Below are positions 49,570 to 59,240 of a stretch of DNA of 64,000 bases, in pieces. The notes below the pieces were generated by a model, which was not told where the DNA came from, did not search any database, and saw only the letters and a program-made list of their open reading frames with translations. Location: NCBI GenBank assembly GCA_028386065.3, contig JAKUCV010002779.1:1-64000 (forward strand), written 5' to 3'. The stretch's first letter is position 1. Each line of letters opens with the position of its first letter. The position numbers and the translations under genes are program-made. Source of the DNA: Turnera subulata (taxonomy: Eukaryota; Streptophyta; Magnoliopsida; Malpighiales; Passifloraceae).

Positions 49570-49674
49570 CAGAAAAGTAGTGAGGCATTGTTTTTCTGAT
49601 ATTTTATATAACCATTTGTCAAATGTTAATTTCTTCTCTACTTCTCCCCAAATGCTACTACATTTCTTTTATAG
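49570..49674 (-). pseudogene. Second KS exon-5 remnant, left of a LINE insertion
   Basis: TAGTGAGGCATTGTTTTTCTG and the following 90 bases match 30205-30305 of the KS pseudogene, that is, part of KS exon 5 and flank. The match resumes on the other side of the LINE at 51256, so one duplicated segment was split by the LINE. Confidence 0.75.
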
Positions 49675-51256
49675 TTTTTTTTTTTTTAACAGCGAAACGG
49701 TATCCATCATTGATTACGTAATAGCAGCTTCAACATGTAAAACAGATCGAATCTTATCAGGTATAGAGCTAAAGCCCACCCCCATAAGAATCTGTGTACG
49801 AGCAAACTTAGCTAACATGTCAGCTACCCTATTCTTACTTCTATTTACATAACTCAACGACACATACTGAAAAGCTTTTAAAAGTTCTCGTATCCGACGG
49901 ACCAGAGCTTCTAACTGCCATTCAAGATGAAAATCATCAGAACCCTTGACAGCTTGGACTAGTGTGAGAGAGTCACTTTCAAAGATGATATGGTCAAGCC
50001 CCAAAGATTTCGCTCTTGTTACAGCCGCCCATAGCCCCCATGCCTCGGCTATAACAGGAGATAAGCACCTACGAGAGCCGGTCACACAGTCCACCAGGCT
50101 TCCGTGTTCATTCCTGAAAATCGCAACATACCCCATAGGAGCCTCTTTGCCGACGAAAGATGCATCCGAGTTAACTTTCAGCCACCCCATTGGCGGGCGA
50201 GACCAAGATAAGGATTCACGAACAGACAATTCAGATTGGTTGCTTTGGGCCTGCTGTCGCTGCTGAAGCAGCTCGAATGACAGCCTTGTTGCTCGGCACA
50301 TTGTCTGGACTGGATTAGCCAAAACATGCTAAAAAACCACCTTGTTTCTACACTTCCAAATCTCCCAACATACCTGTGCCAGAAGCTCCAAAATCAATCC
50401 ATCTGAATCCTTCCATCGAGAATACATCTGATCCTATCACATACTCAAACTCAGTGACCCATCCTCAGGTGAGAAGTATCCCAGGGGGCATGCAAACCAA
50501 GTTGCCCTAGCGTGCTCACATCTTAACAAAGTGTGTTCAATAGTCTCGGGCTCTCTTTGGCATACCGGGCAAGTGTCAAACTGAGTAATGTTTCTCCGTT
50601 TCAGTCTCTCCATGGTAGGCAAAGCATTACATAATGCTCTCCATAGAAAATGCTTGACTTTAGGAAGAGTGTTGAGGTTCCACACAGCCTTCCAATTGGT
50701 CACCTGCGAACTCGAAGCTACCAACCCAGAGGAAGGAGCAGCCTTGGTGCATAACCATTTATAAGCCTCATTCGTTGTCACATTCCCTCTAACACTTGGT
50801 ACCTAAATCAATCTGTCCATGCAGTCTGGAAGACCAACCGGGATTGCTTGGATGGCTCGGACCTCATTGTTAGAGAACAATTGATGCAAAAGTCCATCAT
50901 TCCATTCAGAGTTGCCATTGATGAGTTCAACCACCAGCTGAATTTGACAGTCTGGTGGTCGAGGGCTATGCACCCATGCATCCTCCCACACACGAACATT
51001 TGCTCCCGAAACAACGTTCCAACAGACATCATCCTTGATCACATCCCTTCCTTCTAATAAACTTCTCCATGCCCAGGACGGGTTTCCCCCTAACTTAGCA
51101 TCCAACAAAGAACCATGAGGGAAATACACCCCTTTTAAAACTTGTACCCACAGTGCACTAGGATTTGTCAAAACTCTCCAGGCTTGCTTTGCTAATAGAG
51201 CGCTATTGTAAAGGCTAAGATCTTTAAAACCGAGTCCCCCCAACTTCTTTGGTTTG
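49675..51256 (-). mobile_element. 5'-truncated L1-type LINE, minus strand
   Basis: A T run at 49675-49687 is its poly-A tail. On the minus strand it encodes, in order, the last part of the reverse-transcriptase ORF (51243-50803, GGLGFKDLSLYNSALLAKQA), a zf-RVT region (50781-50437, CPVCQREPETIEHTLLRCEH), and a plant RNase H domain (50322-49714, WLKVNSDASF, AEAWGLWAAV, ESDSLTLVQAV, NRVADMLAKFA). Frameshifts and stops separate them. The part 50820-51256 is nearly identical to 63546-64000 read in reverse complement, so both are members of one LINE family. Confidence 0.88.
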
Positions 51257-51659
51257 CATCTTCGTACAATTTTTGTTTTACTTATATCAATTGTCTATTT
51301 CTTTTTTACATTTTTTACAAATTTTGTCTTTTTTTTTTCCTCATCCGGTATTCGTAGCTTCATTCCGGCTAATCTAGATTCGACCCGGTCGCACACATGG
51401 CAAATTTTGTCTTATTTACTCAGAGCACCTTGTCTTTTATACCGCCACTCACGTCAAGATATGAAAGAAATGGCCCCCAACAAAGAATGCTTGCTTGAGG
51501 TTCTTTTGAGGATTACGCATCCATTTCTAGAGTCTTATACACAAAAAACAACCCCTCAACTTATACACAAGTTCTCTCTCTAGAGCTATCTAGCAGATGA
51601 GACTCTTTTTCCCTCATTGCGAGTGGATCGACCTATAGTTCATCTATTTTCATCTCAAC
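51257..51659. other. Duplicated KS-pseudogene flank and possible LINE leader
   Basis: The part 51257-51500 resembles 30327-30530. The rest (51500-51659) is unassigned and ends in TCAAC, the left target duplication of the LTR element. Because the right copy of TCAAC leads directly into LINE sequence, part of this may be the leader of that LINE. Confidence 0.45.
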
Positions 51660-54201
51660 TGTAACGCCCCGGTTTTCCGTTTTTGGATTTATAAAGAAAA
51701 TTCCGAATTCGGTAATGGAAATAAAAATTAATTTATTTTCCCATTGGATTTATCAATTATAGGCAGTAATATGTCATTTTTTAGCTTCGTCGGACCCAAA
51801 CCGTGTTTCGGGACGAAACACGACGTTTATCGTAGTTTCGGTTTGAGCTACGTCGTTTTGGGGGGTTTAATTTAAAAAAAAAAAAGAAAAAGTCAACCTG
51901 GCTGGTTGACCCAGCCAGACCAGACGACACGTCGTCTGGCTGGCTAGGTCAAGACAGCACAGGCGCGCCCTCTTTCCCCTTCTTCTTTTTCTCTCTTCTT
52001 TTCTCCTTCAATTTTTTTTTCTCTTCCTGCCGTTGCCATTCCACCCAGCCGCCGCCGCCCCAACGTTCTTGTCCCCCACTATCTCCTCTCTTTTTTTCTT
52101 ATCTTCTCTTCACCTTTTTCTTCTCCTCCCCATTCGGCCTGCAATCCTCACGATTTCTCTTCCTCTCTTCTTTTTTTACTCCTTCCCGTCCTCTCTGCCC
52201 CTCTCACAAAAACTGCCGCCGCCACCATACATCCTCTCTTCTACTTCTGTGTCGCCGTCGCTGGGACACGAAACCGCCGCCGCCACCACGAGTCGCAGAG
52301 GAGGCTGGGACGAGGGCCGGCGTGTGCAGGATCGACGAGGCCACCAGTGACACGCCCTCGACTTCTCCGGTAAGCACTGTCTCCTCTATTTCCTTGTTTT
52401 CTCTTCGTTTACCCGGTGGTCGATTCTGACCGGATATGCGTGTGGGTGTGTGTGTGTGTCGCGTGCTCTGGCGTTGATGTGTGCGTGTGTGTTGGGGTGT
52501 TCGGATGGTTGTGTTGTGTTGTCGGGGTTGATGTGGCCGGCGATGGTTGCTGTCGGATGGTGGCTTCCGAATGGTGGTGCACGGGGTTGTAGTGGCGGCG
52601 CGCGGGTGTTTTGCTAGTGGTTGGTGGCGGGTTTTGGGTTCAGCCGTGGACGGAATCGGTGGGATTCCGGTCTGAGCAGTGTTGCAGGTTCGAGCTTTGG
52701 GCTGTTCAACGGGCCTGGTCAGATTCTGTTCGTGAACAGTGCACTTTTTCCGGATTGGTTGTGTTTTCGTTCGGGTAGTCTTTTGGAATTTTTCGTCGAG
52801 GCTGACCGAAATCCGGCGAAGGCTCGGGAATTTTCCGGCGAAGGCTCGGGTTCTGACCAGCGGACCATATTTCTCGTTTTTACGAGTATTAGACGGCACG
52901 GGAGATACCTCTGGAGCCGTAGACTCGGATCGGGGAGAAGTCATAAACCGCATTTTGAGGTGACATTACAAGTCTTTATATATATGTTTTGTGAATGCAT
53001 GTTGGTGTGGTTTGTTTGTTTACTTGCCTTGTTTGCTACATGCGATGATTGGAATTGTATGCCTGCTTGTTCTCACATGCCTAATTTCTATATGAAAAAC
53101 TGTTATGAAAAACTACTTTGGTGATAATGTGTGATTATGGGCCGCAGGCCCGGATGAAACAGGGACACTTACAGTGCACACATCCCTGAAAGACATAATG
53201 TATCTCAACCGAAATGTAAAAACGTAAATAAGAATAAAATACTAAATTCTACTGTGGTGACGATTGGTAGCCCCGAGGGAGGGTTGGGTACCCTCGGGTC
53301 ACATTATGCTGTTTAGCATGCCCAGGGGATGTAGGTGCACCCCTGGAAGACTTGCACCGGTTAGGTGTGTCTGAGTGCACCCTCAGGTAGCTAGCGGCCA
53401 CTCGAGATTTATCAGTGGTTTTTGGCCTCAGAATCTACCCCTTCTGAGGTTCGACATTTGGGTTTCACACCCTGATCTGATCAGATGCGCTACCGAGACT
53501 TGACTCATTGTAGAGGGCCCATAATCATAAAAATAATAATAATGATAACAATAAGATAACGCATTGAGCTCAAACAATACGAGCTATAATACAATAAAAC
53601 ATTTATGTGATGGTGTGTGATTCTGATTTGCTTGTATGCTGTGCTGGTGCTCGTGAGCTACTCACCCTACGAGCATGACTTCACTTTCATGTATATTTAG
53701 ACTTTTAATGTTCACTGAGTAGGCGACTCACATAATCACCACCGTTGTTTTTCAGACTTTAGTTAGCATGCAGACTCACTTATACCTTCGACTCGGAGAT
53801 CAGACGCAGTCACTCCAGCAGGTAGTTGTGCATTATCTCTTGGTGGGATCCATAGGGCCATATGCATGATATTTTCTATCTTGAGTATTATTATTACTTT
53901 CATCTTCCGCTGCATGTGAAATAACTCGAGATGTCATAAATATTGTATCTTTATATCGGCAGTTAGCCGGAGTTGATTTGTGATATTATGTCGGCGTGAT
54001 GCCGTGATGGCTTATTATTGGTTAAGCCGGTTGATCTCGTTTATTTTTATGACATCTCGTTGTTAATACATTTTCATGGAAAATGTTTGTATGCCGAAGC
54101 ATCGGTTTTTGTACCCCGGGTTTCAAGAGTTTATTTTTTTTTGGAAACTCTTTTTCATTTAATTATTTTATTTTTATTTAATTGGGGTGCGGGCTTCCAC
54201 A
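51660..54201 (+). repeat. 5' LTR, 2542 bp
   Basis: TG...CA ends. It includes a pyrimidine tract (51968-52030), a GC-rich block (52040-52370) ending at a donor-like CCG|GTAAGCAC (about 52370), a TG-rich microsatellite (about 52440-52500) and AT-rich 3' parts. Frames here that recur in the 3' LTR (for example 52204-52953 minus) are low-complexity Arg/Thr/Pro runs and are not called. Confidence 0.93.
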
Positions 54202-54202
54202 G

Positions 54203-54219
54203 TTGGTAGCGGAGCGGGC
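54203..54219 (+). other. Primer-binding site
   Basis: TTGGTAGCGGAGCGGGC follows the 5' LTR after one or two bases. It differs at two positions from the initiator-Met-type TGGTATCAGAGC that is common in plants. Confidence 0.6.
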
Positions 54220-54540
54220 TTCAGATCTTTGGGTTTTCAAGTGATTTTTACCTATGCATAAGCGTGTTTCAGATTTATAATTTCTAAAAATGTTTTTCGA
54301 CTTGTTTGCATTCATATAGGCGTTATTATGGATCCGTCGCAAGACATGCACAATGCTGAAGGATAAGATGAATTTTAATAAATGGAAGATGTTAATGTTT
54401 GTTTTAAGGAGCATTCACATAAGTGGAATTGATACCATAAATAAACGGAAATACAAATATTATTAATATTGCAAACACTGATATTTTATAAAGGGAAATA
54501 TTACAACGATTTTGATATTTTATTAAAAAGGAAGATACAT

Positions 54541-55224
54541 CTAACGGTTCGGAACGACGTTGACGCGGAAGCTGTTGGGATCGCTGTTGATGTTGACCGT
54601 GACTCTGTCACTCCACGAGAGCCACATGCCGCCTTTGTCGCGCTGGCCAGGAATCTCGAACCGGTTAGCTTGAGGGAAACGGAGAGGGATGAGACCGTGA
54701 TCGTCCCGAGGTTGCCACTGCGTCTCCGTCAGAAGAACCATATTCGGTTTGTACTGGTTCTTCAAGTCCCTCAGCGTACGTGAGAACTCCTGAGCGCGCC
54801 TTGCAACTCCCCTATAGTTCCACACCAGCAGCCGTGCCTTGGGCCAAGTTGGAGGTAAGCGCGTCATTCTGGGTATGCTTTGGGCCGTCATCGCAAGCTG
54901 GTAGTAGGCACCTTGCTCCACCGTCTGGCAAGTGGACTCCAGGTTGAACTCCTGAAGCCTGTCGGAGATGAAGAACATCACGGAATTCGCCGACCCGTAG
55001 TAGGATGTCCTCAGCGTCCCGTGATCCTCCAGGAAGAACACCTCTTCCATTGGAGTGACAAAGAACCGCGATGAGTAGAGCTCATCGACGAAGACCAGCC
55101 GGGGCATCTTGCCGAGCTCGTTTGGTAGTTCTTCGGCACGTTCATTGACCATGCTGTAGGCCAGTCGGTTCCTTCTGCCAAGGTTGGCACCTTCGACAAA
55201 GAAAACTGATGATGGGGCAGGCAT
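54541..55224 (-). CDS. Antisense ORF b of the LTR element: novel N-part joined to half of an EEP-type endonuclease fold
   Basis: An open frame of 227 codons, ATG at 55224, stop TAG at 54543-54541, opposite to the element's transcription. Residues 1-125 match nothing I know (MPAPSSVFFVEGANLGRR, FVDELYSSRFFVTPMEEVFF). From about residue 130 there is the start of an endonuclease/exonuclease/phosphatase fold as in plant L1 ORF2 proteins: LLVWNYRGVARR (where LINEs have SWNCRG), then NMVLLTETQ with the metal-binding Glu, then GMWLSWSDRVTV. The frame stops before the GDFN and SDH motifs, so it cannot be a working nuclease. The frame is undisturbed although the element is non-coding otherwise, and a TATA box lies about 110 bp upstream. 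It may be a captured host or LINE segment. Function unknown. Confidence 0.6.
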   Translation of the reverse strand: MPAPSSVFFVEGANLGRRNRLAYSMVNERAEELPNELGKMPRLVFVDELYSSRFFVTPMEEVFFLEDHGTLRTSYYGSANSVMFFISDRLQEFNLESTCQTVEQGAYYQLAMTAQSIPRMTRLPPTWPKARLLVWNYRGVARRAQEFSRTLRDLKNQYKPNMVLLTETQWQPRDDHGLIPLRFPQANRFEIPGQRDKGGMWLSWSDRVTVNINSDPNSFRVNVVPNR

Positions 55225-55334
55225 TGTGTTCTGGATATGTGGGTGTTTAGTTTTTCTTGAGTGTTGAGGTTTCGTTGTTTGGGTGTATGGTTGCTTTAGA
55301 ATGCTTTAGATAACTTACTCCTCATTTTACCGTC

Positions 55335-55341
55335 TTTTATA
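55335..55341 (-). promoter_or_regulatory. TATA box for antisense ORF b
   Basis: On the minus strand TATAAAA within GGTTATAAAAGACGG, 111 bp upstream of the ATG at 55224. The inferred leader (about 80-85 nt) is A/C-rich, like plant 5' UTRs, and has one short upstream ATG (in AAAATGAGG). A TGACGTC motif lies further upstream at about 55787. Confidence 0.5.
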
Positions 55342-56206
55342 ACCTTAGGAGGAGCGTATTTATTACGTTCGAATTTTAAGTGTCTGCGTTTTGAAATTTT
55401 ACCGTTGCCTCATTTATTGCTTCGACACGCTATGTGTTTGTTGTTCGGGCAATAAATGCCAGAGGTTATCAGTCCTTCTCTACCTTACCATTTTTCGATT
55501 TCCCGGGCTACTTCAATTTGGATTCTTTAAGACTTGTTCCTACATCTTTGTCACATGCACTCGTGATCGTTGTGGCTAGACCGTGTGGACCACACCTCGA
55601 GTAGAGTGCGTATGCGACAAGCATACAGCTGTTCGGACAGCGCGGAGAGGTGCGTGACGAGACAGACGTTTTTGGCTCATACGGACAATTGTGGACAAGT
55701 GGGTAACGTGTCTTTCGTGGGACACAGGACGCTCCCGTGATCATCGCCTTACCAGTTAACGGGCATCTTTTCCACGAGGCTAACAGACGTCACCGTTAAC
55801 TGTGTACGTTACATTTTCGGGATCGAGGATGTTCACAATTGATCCAGGGCGCCGAACATGGAAACATGTTTTATTCTAATCTTTCAATGTTTTGACTTTA
55901 TTAAACAAGTCTTGCTTCATTTATAATTTCCTTGTGATTAATTTTATACCTTTATTGCTGGTTTTAATCTGTTTAACACGAGATTTCGCCGCAATAGAGT
56001 TTCGATTTAAGAAGAAAGCTCATTTTATTGATTTCATAAACATCTTACAACAAAGGAAAAGCACACTACGGAGTTACATGATGTTTCAGATCGGTTACAA
56101 GTTTCTGTATATTCGCGACCTGAGAAGAGAGTCCCATATAGGCCAGTTCAATTTGCATCACTGCAGTGTGGACCTTCTTCAGTGAAGTGTCCAGTTGCTT
56201 CATTAT

Positions 56207-56464
56207 CTACAGAGGTGTGCTGGACTCAGCTGTGGCCTTGCCTTTCCTATCTTTTGCATCTTTGTTACCGGAAGGTCCTTCCTTGCTTACACGTTTCTTT
56301 CGCCGTCTTGGGGGAATCACCATATGCTCCTTTAGGCCGATGATGTTGGTTTTGAACCGCTTCTTAGGAGGTTCCTCATCGGAGCTTGTCGGGAAAGCTC
56401 TACCACCGATGTAACTGTTATCCTCTGAGTCAGAGGTAGTACGGGATCTTAGTGGCGAGTCCAT
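56207..56464 (-). CDS. Antisense ORF a of the LTR element: small basic protein with NLS-like motifs
   Basis: An open frame of 85 codons, ATG at 56464, on the strand opposite to the element. It starts with a Ser/Asp/Glu-rich part (RTTSDSEDNSYIGG) and carries two basic clusters, PPKKRFK and PPRRRKKRV, that look like nuclear-localisation or nucleic-acid-binding signals. No domain is recognised. A TATA box lies 35 bp upstream. It is collinear with ORF b, 980 bp apart, and could be an upstream exon or a separate gene. It could also be non-coding, as the frame is short. Confidence 0.4.
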   Translation of the reverse strand: MDSPLRSRTTSDSEDNSYIGGRAFPTSSDEEPPKKRFKTNIIGLKEHMVIPPRRRKKRVSKEGPSGNKDAKDRKGKATAESSTPL

Positions 56465-56497
56465 AGTTGTGAGTGAGTTCTCAACTGAGAGGTACGG

Positions 56498-56505
56498 TTT
56501 TTATA
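56498..56505 (-). promoter_or_regulatory. TATA box for antisense ORF a
   Basis: On the minus strand CTATAAAAACC, 34-41 bp upstream of the ATG at 56464. A start site about 30 bp downstream would leave a very short leader. Confidence 0.4.
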
Positions 56506-56639
56506 GACAGGAGAAACACCGCTTAAGGGTATAAGCGGTATCTCGCGATGAGTTCGGGCACCTGGTGGAGAATACCAGAGACTTATCGTGGTAGGATCTA
56601 TGGACTTGATGATTGAATTTCGAGGACGAAATTCTTTTT

Positions 56640-56653
56640 AAGGTGGGTAGAAC
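56640..56653 (+). other. Polypurine tract
   Basis: AAGGTGGGTAGAAC directly before the 3' LTR, preceded by GACGAAATTCTTTTT, the usual context at the 3' end of plant Ty3/gypsy elements. Confidence 0.7.
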
Positions 56654-59193
56654 TGTAACGCCCCGGTTTTCCGTTTTTGGATTTATAAAGAAAATTCCGA
56701 ATTCGGTAATGGAAATAAAAATTAATTTATTTTCCCATTGGATTTATCAATTATAGGCAGTAATATGTCATTTTTGAGCTTCGTCGTACCCAAACCGTGT
56801 TTCGGGACGAAACACGACGTTTATCGTAGTTTCGGTTTGAGCTACGTCGTTTTGGGGGGTTTAATTTAAAAAAAAAAAAGAAAAGTCAACCTGGCTGGTT
56901 GACCCAGCCAGACCAGATGACACGTCGTCTGGCTGGCTAGGTCAAGACAGCACAGGCGTGCCCTCTTTCCCCTTCTTCTTTTTCTCTCTTCTTTTCTCCT
57001 TCAATTTTTTTTTCTCTTCCTGCCGTTGCCATTCCACCCAGCCGCCGCCCCCCCAACGTTCTTGTCCCCCACTATCTCCTCTCTTTTTTTCTTATCTTCT
57101 CTTCACCTTTTTCTTCTCCTCCCCATTCGGCCTGCAATCCTCACGATTTCTCTTCCTCTCTTCTCTTTTTACTCCTTCCCGTCCTCTCTGCCCCTCTCAC
57201 AAAAACTGCCGCCACCACCATACATCCTCTCTTCTACTTCTGTGTCGCCGTCGCTGGGACACGAAACCGCCGCCGCCACCACGAGTCGCAGAGGAGGCTG
57301 GGACGAGGGCCGGCGTGTGCAGGATCGACGAGGCCACCAGTGACACGCCCTCGACTTCTCCGGTAAGCACCGTCTCCTCTATTTCCTTGTTTTCTCTTCG
57401 TTTACCCGGTGGTCGATTCTGACCGGATATGCGTGTGGGTGTGTGTGTGTGTCGCGTGCTCCGGCGTTGATGTGTGCGTGTGTGTTGGGGTGTTCGGATG
57501 GTTGTGTTGTGTTGTCGGGGTTGATGTGGCCGGCGATGGTTGCTGTCGGATGGTGGCTTCCGAATGGTGGTGCACGGGGTTGTAGTGGCGGCGCACGGGT
57601 GTTTTACTAGTGGTTGGTGGCGGGTTTTGGGTTCAGCCGTGGACGGAATCGGTGGGATTCCGGTCTGAGCAGTGTTGCAGGTTCGAGCTTTGGGCTGTTC
57701 AACGGGCCTGGTCAGATTCTGTTCGTGAACAGTGCACTTTTTCCGGATTGGTTGTGTTTTCGTTCGGGTAGTCTTTTGGAATTTTTCGTCGAGGCTGACC
57801 GGAATCCGGCGAAGGCTCGGGAATTTTCCGGCGAAGGCTCGGGTTCTGACCAGCGGACCATATTTCTCGTTTTTACGAGTATTAGACGGCACGGGAGATA
57901 CCTCTGGAGCCGTAGACTCGGATCGGGGAGAAGTCATAAACCGCATTTTGAGGTGACATTACAAGTCTTTATATATATGTTTTGTGAATGCATGTTGGTG
58001 TGGTTTGTTTGTTTACTTGCCTTGTTTGCTACATGCGATGATTGGAATTGTATGCCTGCTTGTTCTCACATGCCTAATTTCTATATGAAAAACTGTTATG
58101 AAAAACTACTTTGGTGATAATGTGTGATTATGGACCGCAGGCCCGGATGAAACAGGGACACTTACAGTGCACACATCCCTGAAAGACATAATGTATCTCA
58201 ACCGAAATGTAAAAACGTAAATAAGAATAAAATACTAAATTCTACTGTGGTGACGGTTGGTAGCCCCGAGGGAGGGTTGGGTACCCTCGGGTCACATTAT
58301 GCTGTTTAGCATGCCCAGGGGATGTAGGTGCACCCCTGGAAGACTTGCACCGGTTAGGTGTGTCTGAGTGCACCCTCAGGTAGCTAGCGGCCACTCGAGA
58401 TTTATCAGTGGTTTTTGGCCTCAGAATCTACCCCTTCTGAGGTTCGACATTTGGGTTTCACACCCTGATCTGATCAGATGCGCTACCGAGACTTGACTCA
58501 CAGTAGAGGGCCCATAATAATAAAAATAATAATAATGATAACAATAAGATAACGCATTGAGCTCAAACAATACGAGCTATAATACAATAAAACATTTATG
58601 TGATGGTGTGTGATTCTGATTTGCTTGTATGCTGTACTTGTGCTCGTGAGCTACTCACCCTACGAGCATGACTTCACTTTCATGTATATTTAGACTTTTA
58701 ATGTTCACTGAGTAGGCGACTCACATAATCGCCACCGTTGTTTTTCAGACTTTAGTTAGCGTGCAGACTCACTTATACCTTCGACTCGGAGATCAGACGC
58801 AGTCACTTCAGCAGGTAGTTGTGCATTATCTCTTGGTGGGATCCATAGGGCCACATGCATGATATTTTCTATCTTGAGTATTATTATTACTTTCATCTTC
58901 CGCTGCATGTGAAATAACTCGAGATGTCATAAATATTGTATCTTTATATCGGCAGTTAGCCGGAGTTGATTTGTGATATTATGTCGGCGTGATGCCGTGA
59001 TGGCTTATTATTGGTTAAGCCGGTTGATCTCGTTTATTTTTATGACATCTCGTTGTTAATACATTTTCATGGAAAATGTTTGTATGCCGAAGCATCGGTT
59101 TTTGTACCCCGGGTTTCAAGAGTTTATTTTTTTTGGAAACTCTTTTTCATTTAATTATTTTATTTTTATTTAATTGGGGTACGGGCTTCCACA
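56654..59193 (+). repeat. 3' LTR, 2540 bp
   Basis: Nearly identical to 51660-54201. Differences seen include single transitions such as CGTGCC for CGCGCC and ACCGTCTCC for ACTGTCTCC, plus one- or two-base length changes in A and T runs. It is followed by TCAAC. Confidence 0.93.
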
Positions 59194-59240
59194 TCAACTT
59201 TTTGACTTTTCAAAACAAGTTTGAGTTTTTATTGCTGCTC

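Larger units (their letters stand above)
51660..59193 (+). mobile_element. Complete non-autonomous LTR retrotransposon (LARD-like) carrying antisense ORFs
   Basis: Two direct repeats (51660-54201 and 56654-59193) both start TGTAACGCCCCGG and end GGGCTTCCACA, and the whole element is flanked by TCAAC (51655-51659 and 59194-59198). Just after the 5' LTR is TTGGTAGCGGAGCGGGC (54203), similar to the TGGTATCAGAGC primer-binding site used by many plant Ty3/gypsy elements. Just before the 3' LTR is GACGAAATTC..AAGGTGGGTAG, a polypurine tract in the context typical of Ty3/gypsy chromoviruses. The 2452-bp internal region has no gag, protease, RT, RNase H or integrase in any frame, so movement must rely on a partner element. 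It carries two antisense ORFs (56464-56207 and 55224-54541). By eye the LTRs differ at about 25 positions, near 1%, so the insertion is young. Confidence 0.93.

Noticed and set aside
52204..52953. 249-codon minus-strand frame present in both LTRs (also 57197-57946)
   Set aside because: Arg/Thr/Pro low-complexity from a TG-microsatellite and GC-rich DNA. Conservation follows from LTR identity, not selection.
59076..59240. In-frame extension upstream of LINE ORF1 reaching into the 3' LTR
   Set aside because: It crosses the LTR-LINE junction created by insertion. The ATG at 59241 starts the conserved ORF1.
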